Of a stretch of 64,000 nucleotides of DNA, positions 55,748-64,000 are shown piece after piece. This stretch comes from Nostoc sp. NIES-3756. Lineage in GTDB: Bacteria; Cyanobacteriota; Cyanobacteriia; Cyanobacteriales; Nostocaceae. The DNA lies in the NCBI RefSeq assembly GCF_001548375.1, contig NZ_AP017295.1, forward strand, positions 4,126,501 through 4,190,500, given 5' to 3'. The position numbers and the translations under genes are program-made. Numbering within the stretch: the first letter of the stretch is position 1; each line of letters begins with the position of its first letter. A model generated the notes under the pieces. It did not search any database, was not told the DNA's origin, and worked only from the letters and a program-made list of their open reading frames with translations.

Positions 55748-55907
55748 ACTTAATCTCCTACTCTGAATTTGATACTAAGCCTATGTATTTTGTGTGTAAT
55801 GTCAGTAGGGATGCACAAATAAAACTCAGCTTAGAAATAATTGTTTCTGAATACAAGTTATTAACTTGGGTTTCCCGAATAAAGTTTATAAGAATTGCAA
55901 ATTTGGT

Positions 55908-55955
55908 CATTAGTCATTAGTCAACAGTCAACAGTCAACAGTCCATAGTTATTCT
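55908..55955. repeat. STRR in prcA divergent promoter region
   Basis: AGTCATT then AGTCAAC x3 and AGTCCAT heptamers between prcA and the 55991 gene. Confidence 0.8.
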
Positions 55956-55990
55956 TCCCTGCTCCTCTGCTTCATTACAATTGAAAAATA

Positions 55991-56560
55991 ATGATTTATT
56001 TACCTACTGAATTATTTTTACAGGCGTACTCTCTACCTTTAATTGCCCAAGTGAGAACCCAAAAAGACTACTTTGATGAATATCCCCAACAAATTCATGT
56101 TGGTACAGATGCGGATGTCTTCTACAATCGTCAGTCTGGATATTATGCAGCCCACTATAAACAAGCCAGCATGAGTTTATCTGATGCCATTTTAGTTTTG
56201 AACGAGAATGAGGGAAGTGTAGCTATTTTTGCAGGTGAACCTCCAGCAATTCCCGACACAGCTAATATAAATGCTCTCAGTCCTGTATATACCTTACAAA
56301 ATGGTGGCACGCTGGCTGTACCTACTGGTATGGTGTTTATTCGCTTTGCTGAAAGTGTTGATATTGCATCACAACAAACCGCTATAAATCAAGCAGGTTA
56401 CGAAGTTGCACAAACCCTTGCCTATGCACCTCATACTGGTTGGTTGCGTGCTAAAACAGGAAAAATTGCTGATGCTTTGACAGGTATGTCTCAACTAGCC
56501 GCTATACCCAATGTGGAGAATGTGGAACCACAAATGCTCACGGAAAGGCAGTTGCGTTAG
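55991..56560 (+). CDS. Protein resembling subtilase pro-region, possible protease inhibitor
   Basis: 189 residues, no signal peptide or membrane segment. The C-terminal half (about 110-189) follows the pattern of PrcA residues 112-190: a beta strand (GMVFIRFAES against ENLFVKFDHE), a helix, Gly-Tyr/Tyr-Gly, an L-x-YA motif (AYAPHTGWLRAKTG against EYARNAYFVSAPP), a second helix and a strand with LTERQLR against REFRQR. Subtilase pro-regions are strong inhibitors of their own enzyme, so a free-standing copy beside prcA could be a PrcA inhibitor or folding helper. This is inference from aligned patterns, not established. Confidence 0.6.
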   Translation: MIYLPTELFLQAYSLPLIAQVRTQKDYFDEYPQQIHVGTDADVFYNRQSGYYAAHYKQASMSLSDAILVLNENEGSVAIFAGEPPAIPDTANINALSPVYTLQNGGTLAVPTGMVFIRFAESVDIASQQTAINQAGYEVAQTLAYAPHTGWLRAKTGKIADALTGMSQLAAIPNVENVEPQMLTERQLR

Positions 56561-56698
56561 CAATATTGAGTTGAAAAACATACAAATCAGCCCAATCATC
56601 TATCTAAGGTATGAATTTAATCCATGCCTATAGGTAGTTATGTATATAGTTAATATTTGTTAATTTAGTTTAAAGTGTGTTTCCATAATTGATGACAA

Positions 56699-56729
56699 AA
56701 TTCCCAATAGCGAGTATTGGGAATTTTTT
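56699..56729 (+). terminator. Rho-independent terminator
   Basis: Perfect 11-bp stem AATTCCCAATA / TATTGGGAATT with 5-nt loop and T-run, after the 55991 gene and before the pentapeptide gene. Confidence 0.85.
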
Positions 56730-56761
56730 AATCGGCTATTTAGCATAGGTCAAGTATCAGT

Positions 56762-57289
56762 ATGAAAGCAAACGAACTCCTGAAAAACTACGCTGCGGGT
56801 GAGAGAAATTTCACAGCTATTAACTTAAGTGAGGCAGACTTAAGGGGAGCAGAGTTAAGCGGTGTAATTTTCGATCAAGCTGTTTTAGATGGAGCTGATT
56901 TCAGAGATGCCAATTTGGCGGGTAGTAGTTTAGTAGAAGCCGATTTGAATGGCGCAGATTTAAGAAATGCTAACCTCACAGGTAGTAATTTAGGTGGTGC
57001 AATTCTAGATGGTGCAATTTTGGATGGTGCAATTTTGGATGGTGCTAATTTAAGCAAAGCTAATTTGACTGTTGCCAAATTAATTCAAGCAAATCTAAGT
57101 GAAGCAGAGTTGCATGAAGCTAACTTGCAAGCAGCAAATTTGGATAGAGCCGATCTCAGTGGTGCAGATTTAACCGTAGCTGACTTGGAACAGGCAAATC
57201 TCAACCAAGCTGATTTGAGTCAAGCTAATTTGAACGGCGCAAATTTAGAAGGAGCTAATGTAGAAGGCACAATTTTAGATCAAAAGTAG
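56762..57289 (+). CDS. Pentapeptide-repeat protein
   Basis: 175 residues. After a 20-residue N-terminal helical cap it consists almost entirely of about 30 A(D/N)LxX-type repeats (residues 22-170), with a run of near-identical units AILDGAILDGAILDG around residues 80-95. No signal peptide, so it is cytoplasmic, unlike the exported one at 20120. The fold is a regular beta-helix; function unknown. It is convergent with the WD40 protein gene. Confidence 0.88.
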   Translation: MKANELLKNYAAGERNFTAINLSEADLRGAELSGVIFDQAVLDGADFRDANLAGSSLVEADLNGADLRNANLTGSNLGGAILDGAILDGAILDGANLSKANLTVAKLIQANLSEAELHEANLQAANLDRADLSGADLTVADLEQANLNQADLSQANLNGANLEGANVEGTILDQK

Positions 57290-57362
57290 TGGAGATGTAC
57301 GCCTATTTTTCAAGCTTGAATGCTAGGAATTGTCTGACTTTACCTCCTGCCTACTGCTATAC

Positions 57363-60300
57363 CTATAAAATTTGATCACAAATGCGGCGATCGCTCTCCT
57401 CCGGAAGTATGTTATTTTTCAAATAGTCTTTGACTAGATGGCAACCATATTTTATTGGATTGAGGTTGAGGATTTGGGGTAAATTCCACAGAATCAGGGT
57501 GTTGTCATCACCGCCTGAAGCCAGAATTGTACCATCGCGGCTTATAACTATCTTTCTAATGGCGGCGCTATGCCCGGTAAGAGTTGTAATTTCTGTACCG
57601 TCCAGTTTCCAAAGCTTAACGGTAGCATCCACACTACCAGAAGCCAGTGTTTTACCGTTGGGACTAAATGCTACTCCCCATACGGCTGCTGTATGACCTT
57701 TAAAAGTTTTGAGCAATTTACCCTTAATTGTCCACAACTTCACAGTATTATCGCCACTGGCAGTAGCTAGCATTTTACCGTCGGGACTGAAGGTAACTCT
57801 CCATACACCTGCTTTGTGTCCGACCAAGGTTGTAACTAACTTCCCATTTAATGTCCAAACTTTCGCAGTTCCATCAGCACTAGCAGTAGCCACCATTTTA
57901 CTATCGGGACTAAAGGTAACTTGCCAAACTTCCGCCTGATGCCCTCTGAGAATTTGGCGTTTAGGCTGATTAATTAACCATATTTGAGCCATTTTGTCAA
58001 CATTAGTAACAGCGATCGCTTTTCCATCAGGACTTAATACTGCTCCTGTCACTTTGCCAATAGTATCTTTATAACTAGCCACAGTAGTATTATCTGGGCG
58101 CTTGAGCGTGACTGTTTCATCGTAAGACGGAAGCGCAATCAATTTGCCGTTATCACCCAAGGAAACCTCAAAAACCACTTTGTTTTGTGTCAAAGTCTTG
58201 AGTAGTTTGCCTTGACGACTCCAAAATTTAACTTTGTTTTCGTGGCTAGCTGTAGCGATGGTAGAACTATCGGGGCTAATTGCTATTGACCAAATACCCC
58301 CATTATGAGCGATCGCACTTTGGGAAAATGGATTTTGGCTTTGCCAGAGTCGGACAAGGTTTTCTGCACCCGCCGAGGCAATGAAACTGCCATCAGGACT
58401 ATAACTGGTTCCCCAAACGGAAGCACTATGACCTTGGAGTTTTCTTAGTTGTGTCCCATCAATGTTCCACAGTTTAATTGTTTTGTCGAGGCTAGCAGAA
58501 GCTATTATCTGCCCATCTGGACTAAAAGCAACTCCCACAACTCCCGCAGTATGACCTGTAAGTGTTTTATCAAGGCGGTAACTGCCTGTGGAATTGCGCC
58601 GCCAAAGTTTGACAGTTTTGTCTTCACTAGCCGAAGCCAGCGTCTGTCCGTCAGGACTGAAGGTTAATCCTACCACCCAAGCTGTGTGACTTGAAAGTGG
58701 CTGTAGGGGTTTGGCGTTTTGCCAACCTGAACCATCTGTTTGCCAAAGTTTCACTGTCCCATCTAGATTAGCGGCGGCGACGGTTTGAGCATCAGGACTA
58801 AACGTCACACCCCAAAATCCAGCTTTATAACCAGCAAAAGTCTTGAGTAAAGTCCCGTCCACTTTCCACAGCCTCACCGTTTTATCCCAACCAGCAGAGG
58901 CTAGGAATTGACCATCCCGGCTAAAGGCGACTCCCCAAACTGAAGCGGTATGACCAGCGAAAGTCTTAATTAGAGTACCGTCTCGTTTCCAGAGTCTAAT
59001 AGTACCATCTTCACTTGCCGAGGCCAGCTTCTGCCCATCAGGGCTAAATTTAACTGCTCTCACTCCCCCCTGATGACCTTCCAAAGTAGCGATTTCCTTA
59101 CCATCACGCCGCCAAAGCTTGACAGTTCTATCCAGACTGGCGGAAGCAATCACAGAACTATCAGGACTGATATCTACTCCCATCACAGCTGCGGTATGTC
59201 CTGAAAAACGGTTGTATTCATCTGCACCATAAGCAGCTTGTCGGAGTACGTTATCTGCCTGCTTGTTAATCTCTGGGTTGGGTTTTTCTAGTTGTTGTAG
59301 TCGATATTTGGCTTTAATTGCTTCTAAGATGGCATCTAACCTCCGATTTGAGGCGAATCTACCCTCGGAACTCGATATAAGCGCTTGAATTTCACTATTT
59401 TTGGCTTGAATTTCACTGTTTTTGGCTTGGCGGTACATTATGTAAATGCCTACAGCCAAACTGGTGGAAATGAAGAATTTAATACACATTCCGGTCAGCA
59501 GCAATCTTTGCACTTTTGCTGTTTTTTTCTCTTGTGCTAGCCGTCTTTCTATTTCTTGTAGTCGTGCTGCTTCTAATGTGGTTTGAATTTCGCGTTGTTC
59601 GTATTCTTGACTAGCTGCGAGAAAACGATAATCCAAATCGCTCAGACTTTTACCCTGTGACCAATTTTGAGCATCTTTGAGTGCTTGTCCTCGCAATAAC
59701 CGTGACTCATCTTGATAATTCGATGTTACCCAAGCATTGAAGACTTGTGAGTAAGGACGGAGATTATCTAATTGTCTAATTACCCATTGATGATTAAAAA
59801 CATGACGATAAATAGGATTTTTAATTTTTAGATAACTGTTGTGTCTCTCAACTACACCAGATAGTAATAGTTCTTTTTGTTCTTGAGAATCATCGCTAGC
59901 TACAGGTAAATTAGTCGCCTCTGCTTGTAGTACCTGCTGATAGATTCCTAACAACCTACTGGCGCGTTGTTCATTGAATAAAAGGCGATCGCGAATTGTC
60001 CGCAGGTGTTCTGGTTCATCTTTGCCTTCCCAATATTGAATAATCTGCTTTTGTACTAGTTGTTCTACCCAATACCCGGCTGTCGCTGGAGGTAAATCAA
60101 TTTTCCCGTTTGGTGTTTCCCATGCTGCTTTGACAACTAACTGACAAAGTTTTTGTGTCAGGAATGGTTGTCCACCTGTCCAGTCAATAATTTTCTCTAA
60201 TACTGCTTGTGGTTGACTAACTACTTCTTCTAACCCCTTGAGTAAAGGCGTAGCTTCATGGACTGTAAAACCATACAACTGAATTGCTGTACCAATATTA

Positions 60301-60887
60301 AAGGGTGTACGGCGTTTATCAGCGATCAAGTCAGATGGACTAACTACCCCAAATACGGCAAATCCTAAACGTTGGAATCTTGGGTCGTGCGCTCTTTGGT
60401 TATAACAATAACGAATCCAAGCAAAGAAATCACTGACCGAGAAACTCAAACTCAACAAACTATCAATTTCATCAATAAATATAAATATACGCTTACTTTG
60501 CTGGTGCGATAGTAACAATTCTTCTACGAACTGATTTAACTTTTGTACAGGAGAAAGACCAGCCTGCATTTCCCACCATTGTTTAAAATTGACCTTTTCA
60601 GACAAGTCCAAACTATAAAAAAGGCTAATAATTATCCCTTTGTACCATTGTTCAGTGGTCGTATCTTCGCTACCCAAGCGTGTCACATCTATATAAATGC
60701 AAGTATAACCTTCTTGAGTTAGATGATGACTTGTACGATGTAGTAGAGATGATTTGCCCATTTGGCGAGAATTGAAGACGTAACAAAAATCACCAGCTTT
60801 CAGGCTAGTGTAAAGTTGTTCGTCCGCCTGACGCATAACATAATTAGGATCATCACTAGGGAGACTACCACCAACCTGATATTTCAT
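57363..60887 (-). CDS. AAA-like ATPase with WD40 repeats
   Basis: 1174 residues. An AAA-like (AAA_35) domain, about 10-350, has P-loop [13 protein letters not shown] and Walker B-like [14 protein letters not shown] single hydrophobic segment lies near 465-490, then a WD40 region (about 555-1135) of roughly 14 blades with repeated [14 protein letters not shown] and [13 protein letters not shown] patterns. The architecture is common in multicellular cyanobacteria as a signalling or scaffold ATPase. The hydrophobic helix could tether it to a membrane. A related ATPase lies upstream at 61645-63048. Confidence 0.9.
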   Translation of the reverse strand: MKYQVGGSLPSDDPNYVMRQADEQLYTSLKAGDFCYVFNSRQMGKSSLLHRTSHHLTQEGYTCIYIDVTRLGSEDTTTEQWYKGIIISLFYSLDLSEKVNFKQWWEMQAGLSPVQKLNQFVEELLLSHQQSKRIFIFIDEIDSLLSLSFSVSDFFAWIRYCYNQRAHDPRFQRLGFAVFGVVSPSDLIADKRRTPFNIGTAIQLYGFTVHEATPLLKGLEEVVSQPQAVLEKIIDWTGGQPFLTQKLCQLVVKAAWETPNGKIDLPPATAGYWVEQLVQKQIIQYWEGKDEPEHLRTIRDRLLFNEQRASRLLGIYQQVLQAEATNLPVASDDSQEQKELLLSGVVERHNSYLKIKNPIYRHVFNHQWVIRQLDNLRPYSQVFNAWVTSNYQDESRLLRGQALKDAQNWSQGKSLSDLDYRFLAASQEYEQREIQTTLEAARLQEIERRLAQEKKTAKVQRLLLTGMCIKFFISTSLAVGIYIMYRQAKNSEIQAKNSEIQALISSSEGRFASNRRLDAILEAIKAKYRLQQLEKPNPEINKQADNVLRQAAYGADEYNRFSGHTAAVMGVDISPDSSVIASASLDRTVKLWRRDGKEIATLEGHQGGVRAVKFSPDGQKLASASEDGTIRLWKRDGTLIKTFAGHTASVWGVAFSRDGQFLASAGWDKTVRLWKVDGTLLKTFAGYKAGFWGVTFSPDAQTVAAANLDGTVKLWQTDGSGWQNAKPLQPLSSHTAWVVGLTFSPDGQTLASASEDKTVKLWRRNSTGSYRLDKTLTGHTAGVVGVAFSPDGQIIASASLDKTIKLWNIDGTQLRKLQGHSASVWGTSYSPDGSFIASAGAENLVRLWQSQNPFSQSAIAHNGGIWSIAISPDSSTIATASHENKVKFWSRQGKLLKTLTQNKVVFEVSLGDNGKLIALPSYDETVTLKRPDNTTVASYKDTIGKVTGAVLSPDGKAIAVTNVDKMAQIWLINQPKRQILRGHQAEVWQVTFSPDSKMVATASADGTAKVWTLNGKLVTTLVGHKAGVWRVTFSPDGKMLATASGDNTVKLWTIKGKLLKTFKGHTAAVWGVAFSPNGKTLASGSVDATVKLWKLDGTEITTLTGHSAAIRKIVISRDGTILASGGDDNTLILWNLPQILNLNPIKYGCHLVKDYLKNNILPEESDRRICDQIL

Positions 60888-61644
60888 ATTACTTTAGGTA
60901 TCTTCAAAAGCAGAAAAACTCTCTACTTTGAGAATTACGGCTGACATTTAAAAATAAAAAATCAAATAATCATACTAGCACTAGCATATTACTATAAAAA
61001 TATGCTTTTTCAAGCAAAAAACTTGAATATTTCTTTGTTTTCAAAATCTTAAATGTCTTAAATGTCTGACAATTTTTTTAACTTTTTTAAATGTCTTATC
61101 TGTCCTTGCTTTTTGAGTTAGAAAAGCAGATTATATTTTTAGGTTAAGTTCTAGCACCTTTGTTAGCGATACTTAGAGATTGGTTAAAAAATAGTTAATA
61201 CTGTTTTTAAGTTGTTATACCAATTCAAATAATGTTTGCGAAAGATACCCCACCCGCGAGATAGCGCACCCTCCCCTTGCCAAGGGGAGGGTTGGGGAGG
61301 GGTGTTATCTATGTGTCGCATTCTTTCTTCAAATTGGTATTAGTTGTCCGCCCTATTTTCCCTATTTAATGTAGATACTCAAACTACCCTTATCTAATAA
61401 ATATTTAGGAGGATATAAAACATATTCTTGTTAACATAAAACTCTATTAACATTCCCTAAAGTGAATTACAAGCTCATTTTACCGAACTAAGTTGTATAT
61501 TTTTAGCACATAATTATATCTATTTACAGCAAAAAATAATCAAGGGGATTGAAAAGTATCAGATAATCCCTTTGATTATCCTCTGTAGTTGACTATTGTG
61601 CCTACATATATTTGCAGAAGTTAAAGATGAATCCCTTTGATTCA
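60888..61644. other. 757-bp gap with a MITE-like repeat
   Basis: AT-rich, no gene. Contains the repeat at 61217-61340 and runs of AATGTCT (61050-61095; TTAAATGTCTTAAATGTCTG) that resemble a short tandem repeat. Confidence 0.5.
61217..61340. repeat. MITE-like palindromic repeat, about 124 bp
   Basis: The ends are imperfect inverted repeats (ATACCAATTCAAA and the complement of ATACCAATTTGAA). The centre holds the palindrome CCCTCCCCTT-GCC-AAGGGGAGGG. The window's last bases (63976-63993, ATACCAATTTGTAATT) look like the beginning of another copy. Confidence 0.6.
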
Positions 61645-63048
61645 TTAATTTTGTAACGTAACTTGAGATAATTGTTTGGCGAAGTAAGCGCGGTAGAGTT
61701 CACAACGGGGTACAATGCGATCGCCTTCAAAGCCAATTAATCCTATACTTTCAAGTTTATAGGTATCCATAGGGTTGAGAGTGGTGCTTCTGTTAGTCAC
61801 AAGCTCGGTATATACTTTGACTAGATGGGGGTTAGCTTGTAGCTTTAGCCAATGCTGCTGTAAGTGATGACGATAGATCCCTCCATTGGCGATCGCTTCT
61901 TGGGTCAACTCTGCTAAAGTCATAGTGCCGAAGCTGAGATAATATAACGCCAGTTGTATAAGTGCTGGATGACCACCAACCAAAGACATCAACTGAGCCG
62001 ATTCTTTACTAGGTGTCCATTTAAGCTGATATCGTCTAGCTAAATCTTCTACCTGTTTCTGGGTAAACTCATGCAGGCGGATAGGTAGTCCAATATTAAA
62101 TGGTGAGTGGTTAATATCTAAAGGAACATACTGTTCTGTAGAATAAGCTACGACTAGTCTGAGTTTTTGCCAATTGTAATTTTGTCTTGCTTCCTCGCAC
62201 CAGGAACGCAATAAAGCAAAAAAATCATTAGCAATGTGAGGATACTCAAAAAAGCGATCAACATCGCTCAAAACTAAAAGTAGAGGATTTTCGCACTGTT
62301 TAAGAATATAGTTTTGTAGATACAAACTACAACTCAACTTACAACCAATTTCCTCATCCCAATTATCATCAAGATTAGGTTCAATATTTAACTGTGTGGC
62401 AATTTGCCAACAAATACAACGTAATAGCTTATTTAAGTTAGTCAAACACTGGTCATCAACCTGATTACACTTGAGATTAACTGTGTGATAATTTTGGGCA
62501 TCAGCAAAGGCTAATAAACGCACTATTAAAGAAGATTTACCCATCTGTCTGGGGGCGCGAATCCTAATGACACAACCAGGTTGAGTTACTTCTCGATATA
62601 CTAATTCTTCTATTGGTGGACGCTCAATATAAAAAGGTGAATCCAAAGGTACAGCCCCATCTGGATATGAGCTACGATATTCTACTGCTTCAGTAAATAA
62701 TTTATCTAAATTATGTGTTTGGATTGATGAACTCTCTGAGGGTAATTCAGGTAGTTCTGTTTCATGTTCTTCGGTTAAAACTGTGTAATCATTTTCGTAT
62801 ACTTCTAAGTTAAAAGCACCAAAGCACAACTTTAAAGTTTTGTGGTCTACACTGGCATTTAAAGACCATAGTCGGCTCAATGTTTTAGTAGATACATTTA
62901 TTTGTCTGCTTAGTTGTTCTAGAGTTAGGCGATCGCCTTTATTATTTACAATTTCCCAAGATACAATCGCTTCTTGTAATCTTTGTAGCCCTACAGGAGT
63001 TAGTACTACACCCCGTCTTCTTTTCGTTTTATTTTGCTGTAGTTTCAT
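61645..63048 (-). CDS. AAA-like ATPase with N-terminal HTH
   Basis: 467 residues from the ATG at 63048 (MKLQQNKTKRRRG); the frame opens 11 codons earlier but without a ribosome-binding site. The N-terminal about 90 residues form an HTH-like region (LTLEQLSRQINVSTKTLSRLW), suggesting DNA or protein recognition. AAA-like domain about 130-400 with P-loop [15 protein letters not shown] and Walker B-like LLLVLSDVDRFF. The same AAA_35-type domain is in the next gene (57363-60887). Related proteins associate with sensory effector modules in cyanobacteria. No repeats at the C-terminus. Confidence 0.88.
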   Translation of the reverse strand: MKLQQNKTKRRRGVVLTPVGLQRLQEAIVSWEIVNNKGDRLTLEQLSRQINVSTKTLSRLWSLNASVDHKTLKLCFGAFNLEVYENDYTVLTEEHETELPELPSESSSIQTHNLDKLFTEAVEYRSSYPDGAVPLDSPFYIERPPIEELVYREVTQPGCVIRIRAPRQMGKSSLIVRLLAFADAQNYHTVNLKCNQVDDQCLTNLNKLLRCICWQIATQLNIEPNLDDNWDEEIGCKLSCSLYLQNYILKQCENPLLLVLSDVDRFFEYPHIANDFFALLRSWCEEARQNYNWQKLRLVVAYSTEQYVPLDINHSPFNIGLPIRLHEFTQKQVEDLARRYQLKWTPSKESAQLMSLVGGHPALIQLALYYLSFGTMTLAELTQEAIANGGIYRHHLQQHWLKLQANPHLVKVYTELVTNRSTTLNPMDTYKLESIGLIGFEGDRIVPRCELYRAYFAKQLSQVTLQN

Positions 63049-63544
63049 AAATTTTATAGCAGTATCTTTTGGCAGATGCAAGGCTTACCAAGCGTATTTT
63101 CGTAATTCAGTTTTGCCGAGTCAAGCGAAATAATGTATGTAATGTGAACCTACTTGCTAAGAAATTTAGCTTTTATTACTTAAAGAGTAGTAGGGTTGAA
63201 AAATAATTTGTTACCAAACAAGATAAAACTATTTAATCTAAATATAATTTGAATTTTACTGAAATAATGCCAAAAACTAGTATTGTCAATTGTTTCAGTT
63301 ATTTTAATCTTTGTTTAGCCACAAATGTTATTTGCTAGTATTTTAATTTCCTTCTACATAAATTTTGCCCATAGAAAAGGTTTTATTTTGAACCATAAAT
63401 AATCAATTTGCAGTTATCAGTATAATTTTAAAAAAATATTTATATTTCTGAATGCTTTCTCCTAATTTATCCTTATCAAAATACCAGCCAAAAATAAGAA
63501 ACTTATAAGGATGCGAGCGATCGCTTTTTTGATTCAGGTATCAT
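63049..63544. other. 495-bp gap, no gene seen
   Basis: AT-rich sequence between the ATPase and the response regulator; no tandem repeat or strong hairpin stands out. Confidence 0.4.
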
Positions 63545-63949
63545 TCAAAAACTAAGTTGATACTCAGGCTGTAAAGTCCACCCTAAAACATGAATGATCT
63601 GATCGGGTAAGGTTAAGGGATTAAAGGGTTTAGCAATTGCCCCAACCACTCCTAGATGTTGAAGTTGTTGTGAGGTAAAGCAATCTGCTATCACACTTAA
63701 CAGAATGACAGGGATAGTTCTCAAAGAATGATTGTCATGCAGTCTGTACAGAAATGAGGTCATATCCATCCCAGGCATGAGAACATCCAGCAATATCAGG
63801 TCAGGATGCACTATCTCTAGCTGTTTCAGCCCAGCTTGAGCTGAGTTAGCAGTGGCAACATTCCAGCCGACCAAATCATGTAGGCAAATTTGTACAAGTT
63901 CTCGAATAGTCGGTTCATCATCAATCAATAATATAGTCTTGATTGCCAT
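63545..63949 (-). CDS. Single-domain response regulator
   Basis: 134 residues from the ATG at 63949; 14 more codons are open upstream but start in low-complexity sequence. CheY-like receiver only: acidic pocket LLIDDEP, acceptor Asp in LILLDVLMPGMD, switch Ser in VILLSVIA and Lys in AIAKPFNP. No output domain, so it would act through protein contacts or a phosphorelay. Similar receivers in cyanobacteria work with hybrid kinases in motility or stress. No kinase is seen in the window beside it. Confidence 0.88.
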   Translation of the reverse strand: MAIKTILLIDDEPTIRELVQICLHDLVGWNVATANSAQAGLKQLEIVHPDLILLDVLMPGMDMTSFLYRLHDNHSLRTIPVILLSVIADCFTSQQLQHLGVVGAIAKPFNPLTLPDQIIHVLGWTLQPEYQLSF

Positions 63950-64000
63950 GATTAAAAAGCGTGAAAAGCTGGTGGGGGTTGATAATACCAATTTGTAATT

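Overview
The window looks like chromosome of a filamentous, heterocyst-forming cyanobacterium of the Nostoc/Anabaena group. Grounds: the HIP1 octamer GCGATCGC recurs throughout, heptameric short tandem repeats (families built on AGTCCAT, GACTAAT and GTAATTC) fill many intergenic gaps, and cyanobacterial marker genes are present (petM of the cytochrome b6f complex, ycf39, an NblR-type regulator, calcium-dependent protease prcA, cyanoglobin glbN). The strain cannot be fixed from sequence alone. No rRNA, tRNA or CRISPR array was seen.

Layout. 1-6.9 kb: a two-component pair resembling RppA/RppB (the kinase is cut by the window edge), a small membrane protein, then an RND efflux adaptor/permease operon closed by a strong terminator. 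7-11.7 kb: an accessory island with a C-terminally truncated NB-ARC (STAND) ATPase and a probable type II restriction-modification locus (small HTH protein, amino-methyltransferase, convergent endonuclease), with a perfect 36-bp palindrome between the HTH and methyltransferase genes. 12-25 kb: mainly housekeeping genes: DUF192 lipoprotein, DUF2949 protein, class V aminotransferase, trpC, lpdA, SWIM zinc-finger protein, pentapeptide protein, Uma2 nuclease, nblR-like regulator, NAD kinase, ycf39 and the 34-residue petM.

25-29.6 kb: pdxA, then a gene graveyard. It holds a histidine-kinase tail, a type 2 NADH dehydrogenase gene interrupted by an internally deleted IS701-family element with intact inverted repeats and a 4-bp target duplication, an intact small membrane protein, and a deletion junction joining a DUF2231 gene to the last part of a cytochrome oxidase subunit III gene. 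The simplest reading is that a respiratory (cox/ndb) cluster has been lost here.

29.6-33 kb: a probable sulfur/cysteine group (two NIL-domain proteins, a Crp-family regulator, cysE, an Rrf2 regulator). 33-41 kb: a methyltransferase, a GNAT pseudogene with two nonsense codons, a secreted retropepsin-like protease, an 800-bp field of GTGTACAC-centred repeats in both orientations, a histidine kinase with a degenerate ATP site, a BON lipoprotein and a BlaI/M56 peptidase pair. 41-50 kb: comB, phosphoketolase, a 150-bp MITE, glbN, a C-DES-like lyase, a RecB-like nuclease, a phytase-like esterase. 50-64 kb: an unlisted 54-residue gene, a large VIT/vWA PEP-CTERM membrane protein, prcA with a divergent gene that resembles the protease's own N-terminal region, a pentapeptide protein, two AAA-like ATPases (one with WD40 repeats), and a single-domain response regulator.

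The most promising candidate for an undescribed system is the divergent pair prcA / 189-residue prodomain-like protein, a possible protease-inhibitor module. The decayed respiratory cluster and the dispersed palindromic repeats are the next most informative regions.
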